Positions 1-6,270 of a stretch of 6,777 nt of DNA are shown piece by piece. Made by a program: the position numbers and the translations under genes. This DNA is from Candidatus Poribacteria bacterium WGA-3G (lineage in GTDB: Bacteria > Poribacteria > WGA-4E > WGA-3G), in NCBI GenBank assembly GCA_000406005.1, contig ASZN01000140.1:1-6777 (forward strand), written 5' to 3'. Position 1 is the stretch's first letter. The number at the start of each line of letters is the position of its first letter. The notes under the pieces were generated by a model. It saw nothing but the letters and a program-made list of their open reading frames with translations, ran no database searches and had not been told where the DNA came from.

Positions 1-1
1 T

Positions 2-232
2 GTTTGTGGACATAAAAATGAAACCTTAACACTATCAGATAGAGACTGGACGTGTCAAAAGTGTGATACACACCTTGACCGGGACCAGAACGCTGCGCTG
101 AACATACTCAAGGAAGGGTTAGTTTCCTTTGGCTTAGGAGACATAAGACCTATTGTTTTGCTTGGCAAAGTAGTAGGCTACTCCGTTGAAGCGTCCAGTT
201 CGCTTCTGAAATCCACAAATGCTTTCGCATAA
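2..232 (+). CDS. tnpB: RNA-guided nuclease/transposon protein TnpB, C-terminal fragment
   Basis: An open frame enters from the left edge and gives 76 residues before a TAA at 230-232. It starts within the TnpB zinc ribbon: CGH, then W-T-C-Q-K-C about 17 residues later. Only the second cysteine of the first CxxC pair is in view. Next comes LDRDQNAALNIL, the third RuvC-like motif with its catalytic aspartate, typical of OrfB_Zn_ribbon/TnpB proteins. A variable tail of about 40 residues ends at the stop. TnpB proteins of this family are RNA-guided DNA endonucleases, ancestral to Cas12, that help IS200/IS605 elements persist. No frameshift or internal stop is seen here. Whether the full gene is intact cannot be judged, because most of it (usually about 350-430 residues) lies outside. 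Confidence 0.9.
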   Translation, partial: VCGHKNETLTLSDRDWTCQKCDTHLDRDQNAALNILKEGLVSFGLGDIRPIVLLGKVVGYSVEASSSLLKSTNAFA

Positions 233-240
233 TGCGGAAG

Positions 241-261
241 CCCCCATGCTTTAGCTGGGGG
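241..261 (+). repeat. IS right-end hairpin, possible scaffold end of an omega-RNA
   Basis: CCCCCA (241-246) pairs with TGGGGG (256-261). An inner GC/GC pair (248-249 with 254-255) closes a TTTA loop, and T247 is bulged. The hairpin starts 8 bp after the tnpB stop, where right-end hairpins of IS200/IS605 elements sit. In studied TnpB systems the guide RNA (omega-RNA, or reRNA) covers the tnpB 3' end and right end and takes its guide from the bases just past the element. That role is inferred here from position only. No T-tract follows, so the hairpin is not a typical intrinsic terminator. Confidence 0.65.
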
Positions 262-277
262 TCTATCACATAAACTC

Positions 278-283
278 TATAAT
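278..283 (+). promoter_or_regulatory. Candidate -10 box for the polyprenol-kinase-like gene
   Basis: A perfect TATAAT lies 42 bp upstream of the ATG at 326, which would put transcription start near 290. No good TTGACA-like -35 is found at 16-18 bp spacing; the bases there fall in the IS right-end hairpin. It is therefore either a weak promoter or a chance match in an A/T-rich stretch just past the IS end. Confidence 0.35.
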
Positions 284-325
284 AATTAGGTGTATGCAGT
301 TAGGTTGTATTGGGGAGGGAGAGCG

Positions 326-886
326 ATGAAAGGCGAGCTGCTGCGGAAAAGCACGCATTTAGCAGGACTTACCATACCGGTTATCTATTTTTTCTTGGAT
401 AAACCGACGATGTTAATTTTCGTCGGGCTGCTAACTGGGTTTGCGTTCACGGTGGAATTGACGAAATGGTGCTCGCCGCGTTTTGCGGACCTCTTTTTCC
501 GAATCCTTGCGCCGCTTCTGCGTAGCCACGAGCGTAAAGGTGCCATAACAGGTGCGACCTATTATCTCGTGAGTGCATTTCTGTGTATCCTCTTCTTTGC
601 CAAGGTGCTCGCGATTGTCTGTATCTTTTTCATGGTACTCGGAGATACGGCAGCAGCACTCGTCGGCAAAATGTGGGGCAAAACGAAACTCATTGCTGGA
701 AAGAGTTTGGAGGGGAGTGCCGCTTGTTTCATCGTCTGTACGATAATCGCTCTCGTCAAATTGAACCCTATTATAGCAATCGTCGGCGCGCTGGTGGCAA
801 CACTCGTCGAACTTACGCCGTTCCCGATTGACGATAATCTCACAGTCCCGCTTATCTCAGGTGCTGTCATGCACTTTCTCATGTAA
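326..886 (+). CDS. Dolichol/phytol kinase-family membrane protein (CTP-dependent lipid kinase-like)
   Basis: A 186-residue integral membrane protein resembling the SEC59/DGK1/VTE5 superfamily, which phosphorylates polyprenols, phytol or diacylglycerol, usually with CTP. Visible family marks are an N-terminal RKSTHL (7-12), GDTAAALVG (106-114), GKSLEGS (125-131) and PIDDNLTVPL (167-176). Hydrophobic stretches lie near 15-24, 29-43, 81-104, 134-143 and 148-163. The start at 326 is preferred because GGGGAGGG (312-319) sits 7 bp before it. A GTG in frame at 290 would add 12 residues, but it has no ribosome site and coincides with the possible transcription start. The gene stands alone between the IS end and a repeat element, so context does not reveal its lipid. 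Bacterial members of about 200 residues are common and mostly uncharacterised. The family assignment is firm; the substrate and nucleotide donor are unknown. Confidence 0.8.
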   Translation: MKGELLRKSTHLAGLTIPVIYFFLDKPTMLIFVGLLTGFAFTVELTKWCSPRFADLFFRILAPLLRSHERKGAITGATYYLVSAFLCILFFAKVLAIVCIFFMVLGDTAAALVGKMWGKTKLIAGKSLEGSAACFIVCTIIALVKLNPIIAIVGALVATLVELTPFPIDDNLTVPLISGAVMHFLM

Positions 887-895
887 AGTAGCCAT

Positions 896-1046
896 CAGCC
901 GTCAGTTCGGATTTTTCCTCCGAAAAATCCTTTCAGTTTTCAGTCTTCAGTCGTCAGTTAAAGAGGACTTCTGTGGTGGATATAGCAAACAGGACTGCCA
1001 CAAGGTGACTCTTAACTGAAAACTGATAACCAATAACTGACAACTA
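896..1046. repeat. Palindromic heptamer-array repeat element (copy A)
   Basis: This intergenic stretch is built of degenerate 7-bp units. On the left are CAGCCGT (896-902) and CAGTTCG (903-909), then a hairpin (909-930), then four units in phase from 934 to 961 (CAGTTTT, CAGTCTT, CAGTCGT, CAGTTAA). On the right, 1012-1046 holds five units of the opposite sense (TTAACTG, AAAACTG and variants). The two arms can pair. Inside them AAGAG (961-965) pairs with CTCTT (1009-1013), and TGTGG (972-976) with CCACA (998-1002). The whole could fold into one long imperfect hairpin like a MITE or a large REP-type element. It does not look coding. Similar heptamer tandem repeats are known from cyanobacteria and, as I recall, from poribacterial genomes. 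Confidence 0.8.
909..930. repeat. Perfect 9-bp hairpin inside repeat copy A
   Basis: GGATTTTTC (909-917) and GAAAAATCC (922-930) form a perfect 9-bp stem with a CTCC loop, 22 bp after the stop of the kinase-like gene. The stem is A/T-rich and is not followed by a clean T-run, so a terminator role is possible but weak. A hairpin of almost the same sequence occurs in copy B (6403-6423), which suggests it belongs to the repeat family rather than to the upstream gene. Confidence 0.7.
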
Positions 1047-1053
1047 ATATATT

Positions 1054-2172
1054 ATGGCACATATCAAACTTGAAAATGTTGTAAAACGCTACGGCGATGT
1101 CGTCGCTGTCAAAGACTTTAACCTCGAGATTCACGACAAAGAATTCGTCGTTTTTTTAGGTCCCTCCGGCTGCGGTAAAACCACAACGCTTCGCCTCATC
1201 GCAGGATTGGAAACCCCCGAAGAAGGTGATATCTTCATTGATGGGCAACGCGTGAACAACCTCCCGCCTGCGGATCGGGATATCGCTTTTGTATTCCAGT
1301 TCTACGCCCTCTACCCGCACCTGAATGTCTACGACAACATCGCTTTTCCGCTGAAAGCGGTCAAAGTCGAAAAATCAGAAATTGACACACAGGTTAGGCG
1401 TGTCGCCGAAATCTTGCAAATATCCGACATGTTGAATCGGAAACCGAGTGTGCTCAGCGGTGGAGAGATGCAGCGTGTCGCGCTCGGACGCGCAATGGTC
1501 CGTCAACCGAAAGTTTATCTCCTTGATGAACCGATGGCGAACTTAGACGCAAAAATCCGCGTCGATACGCGTGCCGAAATTAAACGGCTCCAACACGAGA
1601 TTGGCGCGACAACTATCTTTGTAACACATGACCAAGTCGAAGCGATGTCCCTCGCTGATAGGATCGCGGTTATCCACCAAGGGGTTTTACAACAGATCGG
1701 CACGCCGCACGAAATTTATAACAGGCCCCAAAGCCTCTTCGTCGCAGGATTTATGGGGATGCCTACCATGAACCTACTCGATGCCGAACTCGCAAGTCAA
1801 GATGGTGTCCCTGTTCTACGTCTGAGTCATACCGATGTCCATCTCCCAATCACCGCAGAACGACACACCCGCATCACTTCAGATAGCCAAGAAAACGGCT
1901 TGGTATTCGGCGTTCGTCCTGAGCATATCGCGGCGGCAAATCAACCGAGCGAACGGAAAATTCCAGCACAGGTACACCTCATTGAGCCCCTCGGCGCCGT
2001 CAACATTCTCGACATCCGTCTCGGCACACACTCACTGACAGAGGACCCTATTCTGCTCCGTGTTCGGACCCATCCGACGTTCCGGGCTGCCGTAGGCGAT
2101 ACAATCTGGTTGGGTTTTGATGAGAAGGAGACGCATCTCTTTGACAGAGAGACGGAGCGAAATATCTGGTAA
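1054..2172 (+). CDS. ABC transporter ATP-binding protein, MalK/UgpC type
   Basis: A 372-residue ATPase subunit that would power import of a sugar, polyol or similar solute from the cytoplasmic face of a two-permease ABC importer. The nucleotide-binding domain is complete: aromatic A-loop Y13, Walker A GPSGCGKTT (36-44), Q-loop Q82 in FQFYALYPHL, signature LSGGE (134-138), Walker B VYLLDE (154-159) with catalytic E159, D-loop ANLDA (162-166) and H-loop H192 in THDQ. Residues from about 235 to the end fit the TOBE/MOP-type regulatory domain of MalK and UgpC, and the length is normal for that family. The start is fixed by an in-frame TAA at 1045-1047, but no Shine-Dalgarno sequence precedes the ATG; repeat copy A ends just 7 bp upstream. 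No permease or binding protein is present, so the substrate is unknown, and it may be a shared ATPase for several importers. Confidence 0.93.
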   Translation: MAHIKLENVVKRYGDVVAVKDFNLEIHDKEFVVFLGPSGCGKTTTLRLIAGLETPEEGDIFIDGQRVNNLPPADRDIAFVFQFYALYPHLNVYDNIAFPLKAVKVEKSEIDTQVRRVAEILQISDMLNRKPSVLSGGEMQRVALGRAMVRQPKVYLLDEPMANLDAKIRVDTRAEIKRLQHEIGATTIFVTHDQVEAMSLADRIAVIHQGVLQQIGTPHEIYNRPQSLFVAGFMGMPTMNLLDAELASQDGVPVLRLSHTDVHLPITAERHTRITSDSQENGLVFGVRPEHIAAANQPSERKIPAQVHLIEPLGAVNILDIRLGTHSLTEDPILLRVRTHPTFRAAVGDTIWLGFDEKETHLFDRETERNIW

Positions 2173-2201
2173 TTCTATTGAAAAAACGGAGGATAAAACA
2201 A

Positions 2202-3017
2202 ATGGAAAGCGACACTATGAAAATACCGTGCCGTTTAGCAGCATTCGATTTAGACGGAACACTACTCAGCAGTGATCACACCTTGTCCCCAGAAAACTGC
2301 GAGGCACTTCGGCACCTCGCGGCAAACGATATTCTCGTCGTGTTGGTTTCAGGACGGATGCACCGTTCGATCCAACCGATCAGCGATCAGATCGGACTCG
2401 AAAACCCTATTATCTCTTACAATGGTGGGATGGTACGACACGCCACGACCGGCGAGGTGTATCATCACACACCTGTGCCAACAGATGACGCGATAGCGAT
2501 TGTTAATGAATGCGCCGAACAGGGTTTACATCTCAATTACTGCTTGAACGATGAACTCTACGTCGCTGAACGGAACGCGTGGAGCGATTTATATGAAGCG
2601 CGAACGGGGGTTCCGGCAACACCAATTGGGGACCTACGTGAATTAGCAGGCGAAACGCCGACAAAATTACTTATCATCCATTCATCCGAAAAGTTAGAAC
2701 CACTACTGCGGAAGTTTCAAACCGATTACGCACAGAAGCTTTACGTTACGCAGACCCAAGCAGAATATATAGAATTTATGAATCCAAGTGTTACGAAGGG
2801 ACGCGCACTGACAGCACTCGCCAACCGGTTCGACATCCCGATGGATACGGTTGTCGCTTTCGGCGATAGTTATAACGATGAAAGTTTACTCAAGACGGCA
2901 GGTTTCGGCATAGCGATGGCAAACGCGGTCCCACCCATCCGTGATTGCGCGGATTATATCACAACCACTAATGATGAAAACGGGGTCGCCAAAGCGATTT
3001 CGGATATTATTCTTTGA
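2202..3017 (+). CDS. Cof-type HAD-superfamily hydrolase (probable sugar-phosphate phosphatase)
   Basis: A 271-residue cytoplasmic Mg-dependent phosphatase of the Cof/YbiV (HAD-IIB) type. Motif I is DLDGT (16-20), with D16 as expected nucleophile and D18 as acid/base. Motif II is S50 in VSGR. The family NGG follows at 74-76, motif III is K199 in TKGRAL, and motif IV is GDSYND (221-226). The gap of about 145 residues between motifs II and III fits a C2B cap domain, which sets substrate choice. The start at 2202 follows GGAGGA (2188-2193) at about 8 bp; an in-frame TTG at 2178 lies upstream of that site and is unlikely. It begins 29 bp after the ABC ATPase stop, so the two are probably co-transcribed. 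A phosphatase for the imported sugar or polyol phosphate is plausible, but Cof-type enzymes are often promiscuous. The exact substrate cannot be read from sequence. Confidence 0.9.
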   Translation: MESDTMKIPCRLAAFDLDGTLLSSDHTLSPENCEALRHLAANDILVVLVSGRMHRSIQPISDQIGLENPIISYNGGMVRHATTGEVYHHTPVPTDDAIAIVNECAEQGLHLNYCLNDELYVAERNAWSDLYEARTGVPATPIGDLRELAGETPTKLLIIHSSEKLEPLLRKFQTDYAQKLYVTQTQAEYIEFMNPSVTKGRALTALANRFDIPMDTVVAFGDSYNDESLLKTAGFGIAMANAVPPIRDCADYITTTNDENGVAKAISDIIL

Positions 3018-3087
3018 AACTCGGTTCCGTAATTCGGTCACCCGCTGATATGCTTGCAAAACCTCAATAAATCTCCTCACGCGACGG

Positions 3088-3360
3088 TTAGCGTCTCATG
3101 CTCATGTCGTGGAACTTCGTGTAAGGGAAATCCGCGACAAGAATATAAGAGTTCCCTTCCTGCTTCAAGTTCATCTTGACAGAGTTCGCAGAAAACTCAA
3201 AGTACTTTGCCAAGACCTCTGCCAATTCGTGATGCAGCCGCGTCATAAAACGGTCATCAACATCGACCCTGTCCTGTGTGATGACGAGTTTCAGACGCTG
3301 TTTGGCAATATTGCTCGATTTCGGCTTGCGTCCGAAGAGTTGTTTGATACTTAAATTCAT
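3088..3360 (-). CDS. minE: Cell division topological specificity factor MinE
   Basis: A 90-residue protein that stimulates MinD ATPase and sweeps MinD and MinC from the membrane, producing the pole-to-pole oscillation that leaves midcell free for FtsZ. The N-terminal MNLSIKQLFGRK resembles the membrane-binding segment of MinE. Residues 16-31 (SNIAKQRLKLVITQDR) match the conserved MinD-contact region. The rest, ending near YILVADFPY, fits the dimeric topological-specificity domain. Length is normal (E. coli MinE has 88 residues). The ribosome site AAGGAG (3373-3368) overlaps the minD stop codon and lies 7 bp before the ATG, so translation is closely tied to minD. It is the last gene of the cluster; convergent with it, across 70 bp, is the HAD phosphatase. 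Confidence 0.93.
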   Translation of the reverse strand: MNLSIKQLFGRKPKSSNIAKQRLKLVITQDRVDVDDRFMTRLHHELAEVLAKYFEFSANSVKMNLKQEGNSYILVADFPYTKFHDMSMRR

Positions 3361-3371
3361 CGGAAGACTCC

Positions 3372-4166
3372 TTATCTTTTTTTCGTGAACCAGTTTAAGA
3401 TATTACTGAATAAGCCTTTCTGCTCTAAATCGGGGATCGGGATTCGCTGTCCGGTGAGTCTGCGCGCGATCCGCATATACGCTTGAGCACCGGGTGAACC
3501 GTCTTCATAAACCAGTGGGATCCCTCGGTTTGTCGATGTGATGACCGCACTGTCTTCGGGGACAACACCGATCAGGTCGATATTAAGGATATCTAATACG
3601 TCGGCTTGGTCCATCATGCTTCCGTTTCCAACGAGTTGGGGCGAGAAGCGATTTATGACGAGATTGATAGGTTCAATTTCTACGTTTTGCAGCAGCCCGA
3701 TGATCCGGTCAGCATCCCGAATCGCGGAGACATCAGGCGTTGTAACGACGATGGCTTCATCTGCGCCTGCGGAAGCATTTCTGAAGCCGCGCTCAATACC
3801 TGCCGGTGAGTCAACGAGTGTAAAATCGTAAGTCGTGCGTAACTTGTCACAGATCGCTTTCATCTGTTCCGGCTGCATATCGTCTTTATTATTTTTTTGC
3901 GATGCCGCCAACAACATCAACCCATCAACGCGTCGATCTCTAACCAGTGCTTTGTTAAGTTCGCACTGTTTTTCTATCACATCCATGGATGTATAAACAA
4001 CGCGGCTCTCAAGCCCCATGACGATGTCGAGATTCCGCAGCCCGACATCTGCATCAACAAGTACGACGCTTTTACCTAAGAGGGCTAGCGCTGTCCCCAA
4101 ATTGGCTGTAGAGGTTGTTTTACCGACACCCCCTTTGCCCGATGTTACGACGATGACTTTTCCCAT
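3372..4166 (-). CDS. minD: Septum site-determining ATPase MinD
   Basis: A 264-residue ParA/MinD-family ATPase that dimerises on ATP, binds the inner membrane and recruits MinC or MinE. The deviant Walker A is GKGGVGKTT (10-18), with signature lysine K11 and K16. VDADVGLRNLD (37-47) holds the conserved aspartates D38 and D40. DSPAGIE (119-125) is the family's switch II segment. The last 15 residues (250-264, KGLFSNILNWFTKKR) form an amphipathic helix, the membrane-targeting sequence that separates MinD from soluble ParA relatives. AGGAGG (4180-4175) lies 8 bp before the ATG, and the gene follows minC by 24 bp. Every key residue checked is present, so it should be active. Confidence 0.96.
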   Translation of the reverse strand: MGKVIVVTSGKGGVGKTTSTANLGTALALLGKSVVLVDADVGLRNLDIVMGLESRVVYTSMDVIEKQCELNKALVRDRRVDGLMLLAASQKNNKDDMQPEQMKAICDKLRTTYDFTLVDSPAGIERGFRNASAGADEAIVVTTPDVSAIRDADRIIGLLQNVEIEPINLVINRFSPQLVGNGSMMDQADVLDILNIDLIGVVPEDSAVITSTNRGIPLVYEDGSPGAQAYMRIARRLTGQRIPIPDLEQKGLFSNILNWFTKKR

Positions 4167-4190
4167 AACCGGAACCTCCTGGATAAAATA

Positions 4191-4862
4191 TTAAAACTTA
4201 ACAAATTTTTCAATAACGATAACATCTTCTGGCCCAATACGCGCGATTTCTGGGTAGCCTGGTGGTTTCTGGTCCGTCGCAGACCGGTTCACACAATTGC
4301 CGATCTGAAGCTGTAACGCTGCCAGATCCATGGCGATAATCACCGCCGATAGCCTACCGTTTGTGCCAGCGCACGCATTCCCGCGCAATGTACCGAGAAC
4401 AACAATATCACCGCCAGCTCTCACCTCACCCCCAGAATTCACATCGCCGTATATAATCAGACTCCCTTGTGGAAACTCCTCCATTTGTCCGGAACGGATC
4501 GTACACGGTACAATACGAGACGGTTCACCGTCCCGAGTCGTTGGTGCCTCTGTCGTCTGTGAGATTGTATGCGTCGTTGGTGCCGCAGCGATCGGCGGTG
4601 AAGCCGAATCATCGCCTAATTCTACACCCCGTACGATCAAATCGTAGTTCTCGCGCAGCTGAGACCTCAAGTAGTCAATCTCCTCATCATTTAATGTCGG
4701 AGACTTAAGGTCTATCTGAACAGTCGCGCCCGTTAAAGAACGATTCATACGCGATATCTCCTGCTGAATCGCAACTTCAACTTCCGCTATAGATAGGTGA
4801 GGCCTGATAATCAGGTGCAAGCCGTCCCTATACGCTCTGAGAACCACTGTAGGATTTGCCAT
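4191..4862 (-). CDS. minC: Septum site-determining protein MinC (FtsZ inhibitor)
   Basis: A 223-residue inhibitor of FtsZ assembly, brought to the membrane by MinD. The N-terminal FtsZ-acting domain covers about residues 1-80 (VVLRAYRDGLHLII near 6-19). A Ser/Thr/Pro/Ala-rich linker follows (about 84-115). The C-terminal beta-helix domain begins with the conserved RSGQ (123-126), part of the MinD-binding face, and continues through GDVNSGGEVRAGGDIVVLG and LRGNACAG, typical MinC_C sequence. Length is normal. No Shine-Dalgarno sequence is visible before the ATG, unlike minD and minE. The gene lies 83 bp downstream of larA on the same strand. I found no convincing promoter in that gap, so it may be transcribed with larA or from a weak promoter of its own. 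Confidence 0.92.
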   Translation of the reverse strand: MANPTVVLRAYRDGLHLIIRPHLSIAEVEVAIQQEISRMNRSLTGATVQIDLKSPTLNDEEIDYLRSQLRENYDLIVRGVELGDDSASPPIAAAPTTHTISQTTEAPTTRDGEPSRIVPCTIRSGQMEEFPQGSLIIYGDVNSGGEVRAGGDIVVLGTLRGNACAGTNGRLSAVIIAMDLAALQLQIGNCVNRSATDQKPPGYPEIARIGPEDVIVIEKFVKF

Positions 4863-4945
4863 TGTGATAGTCGGTATAAATCCAATAATATTGTTGACGA
4901 ATGCCTCAATACCCTAATTTTCCCAACGCCTATTTCCGCCTCGGT

Positions 4946-6223
4946 TTAAGCCTCTTCCAATTTCGCTAAAACATAGGGTCCCTCAGGAATCACAGCAATT
5001 CGGATATCTTCACCATAGCGGGTTAAGAGTTCCTCAATGCCTGCCTGCACACTTCTTAGGGGATGTACGAATAATTTCGCACGCTGGTGATACGGGATGC
5101 CATCGGTATAAAAATAGATATCTGCTTTCCGTGCCACCTTCGCCAATTCTTCGAGTTGCCACTGATCGATGACAAAATTCGCCGGATTGTAAAGCCCTTG
5201 TACGAACGCACTTAGATCATCGGTCTTGAAGATTAAATCCGTAAACGGTTTGCTGCCGATGCCTTCGCTGCAGGCTGCAACCAATAAAATACTACCCCCT
5301 TGTCTCACAATCTCCACAGCCGTCAAAAGACCTTTGATAGCCTGATAAAACGTTGTATCTAACGGGTATCCTGCGCTGGAAACGACAACTGCATCTGCGG
5401 GTTCGGGCAGTGTAACCTTGGCGTTCTTCTCCACAAATTCCGAACCGACACGGTGCGATTCAACCATATCGCCTGCGAAAACGCCAGTGATTCGACGGTG
5501 TTTGTCAATAGCAACATTCAGATTGAAGTCAACGCCTGCCATCAGTGCGATCTCGGTGGCTTCTATGTGAAACGGGTTACCGTCCAAAATCCCAACCGCT
5601 GATTTCGGGTGTTCCATGAGTTCGGGGCCGTGCATCACCTTCATCGTCTCCACTGAAGCGATACCCGGACAGATCGCTTTCCGACCGCCAGAATATCCCG
5701 CCATCAGGTGCGGTTCAATTAACCCTGTGGTAATCTTCAGGTCAGCTGCAAGGTACGTCTTATCAATGTAAACCGGTGTTCCACTTCTTGTCCTGCCTAA
5801 ATAGTCGTGGTTCTCAGGATGCTGCGAAAAATGGTTAACGATGGTGTATGTATCCATAATCGAGCGTCCGACCATCTTTTCAAGCTCTTCGCCTTCATTC
5901 GGACGATGGATACCGGTTGCAATGAGGATAGTAATCTTTTCGCGTGGAATGCCGGCTTGTTGAAGTGTTTCCAATATTGGGGGTAGGATCACTTTATTCG
6001 GGACAGGACGTGTCACGTCTGAAATCACGATGCATGCTGACGCGCGCCCCTTTGCGATCTCAGCCAACGGCGGCGAAGCGATCGGTTGCGCAACTGCCGC
6101 CCGAACCGCGCGATCTTCATCCGATAACGGCACACTTTCCGAAATCTCAAGTACCCCAGCAACATTTTTATCAGGGATCTCAATCGGTAATGTGCCGGTT
6201 CCATATCGCATTTCCACTTGCAT
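4946..6223 (-). CDS. larA: LarA-family nickel-pincer-dependent racemase/epimerase (lactate racemase-like)
   Basis: A 425-residue DUF2088/LarA protein. LarA from Lactiplantibacillus plantarum interconverts D- and L-lactate with a covalently bound nickel-pincer nucleotide. Its key residues align here with near-constant offsets: R72 in DVTRPV, catalytic H106 in GIHRP, catalytic H172 in EPHLMAGYSGGRK, cofactor-linking K182 at the end of that motif, nickel ligand H198 in KVMHGP, and Y293/K297 in YPLDTTFYQAIK. The 10- and 16-residue gaps H172-K182-H198 equal those of the reference. I chose the ATG at 6223 because AAGGGA (6238-6233) lies 9 bp upstream and the protein then begins MQVEMRYGTG like its relatives. 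The ATG at 6241 adds six residues but has no ribosome site. Many homologues act on other 2-hydroxyacids or sugar acids, so lactate is only one option. Cofactor genes larB, larC and larE are not nearby. Confidence 0.88.
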   Translation of the reverse strand: MQVEMRYGTGTLPIEIPDKNVAGVLEISESVPLSDEDRAVRAAVAQPIASPPLAEIAKGRASACIVISDVTRPVPNKVILPPILETLQQAGIPREKITILIATGIHRPNEGEELEKMVGRSIMDTYTIVNHFSQHPENHDYLGRTRSGTPVYIDKTYLAADLKITTGLIEPHLMAGYSGGRKAICPGIASVETMKVMHGPELMEHPKSAVGILDGNPFHIEATEIALMAGVDFNLNVAIDKHRRITGVFAGDMVESHRVGSEFVEKNAKVTLPEPADAVVVSSAGYPLDTTFYQAIKGLLTAVEIVRQGGSILLVAACSEGIGSKPFTDLIFKTDDLSAFVQGLYNPANFVIDQWQLEELAKVARKADIYFYTDGIPYHQRAKLFVHPLRSVQAGIEELLTRYGEDIRIAVIPEGPYVLAKLEEA

Positions 6224-6270
6224 ATCGACATGTCCCTTCATATCAACAGGTTAAATACAAATATTAGCGC

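Larger units (their letters stand above)
1..269 (+). mobile_element. Right-hand end of an IS200/IS605-type (TnpB-encoding) element, cut by the window
   Basis: The left edge holds the last part of a tnpB gene followed by a GC-rich hairpin (241-261) and the short tail TCTATCAC. That arrangement is usual for the right end of IS200/IS605-family elements. Such elements lack terminal inverted repeats; subterminal hairpins mark their ends and are recognised by the Y1 transposase TnpA. No tnpA is visible, so this could be a tnpB-only (IS1341-like) element or one whose tnpA lies outside the window. The exact end is a guess: I place it after TCAC at 269, and it could differ by several bases. Confidence 0.7.

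Noticed and set aside
562..882. 106-codon minus-strand open frame antisense to the kinase-like gene
   Set aside because: It mirrors a well-supported coding frame with family motifs, and no family or ribosome site supports the antisense frame.
909..930. Intrinsic terminator of the kinase-like gene
   Set aside because: The stem is perfect but A/T-rich, no T-run follows, and the same hairpin recurs in the other repeat copy where no gene ends. It was kept as a repeat component only.
828..1019. Short plus-strand open frame covering the repeat
   Set aside because: It overlaps the end of the kinase-like gene in another frame, and its sequence is mostly the translated repeat with no ribosome site.
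896..1046. CRISPR-like array because of the repeated CAGTT units
   Set aside because: The units are 7 bp, contiguous and degenerate, with no spacers of constant length and no cas genes. They are tandem heptamers within a palindrome.
2886..3080. 64-codon minus-strand open frame across the end of the HAD gene
   Set aside because: About two thirds of it is antisense to the HAD gene including its motif IV region. It has no recognised family and no clear ribosome site.
3018..3087. Bidirectional terminator between the convergent HAD and minE genes
   Set aside because: I found only a weak 4-bp stem (GACG/CGTC near 3083-3095) with no T-run. Any terminator here would be factor-dependent or too subtle to call.
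4863..4945. Dedicated minC promoter in the larA-minC gap
   Set aside because: TATTAT and TTTATA occur, but no -35-like hexamer sits at 16-18 bp; TTGAGG is only 13 bp from TATTAT. The evidence is too weak to annotate.
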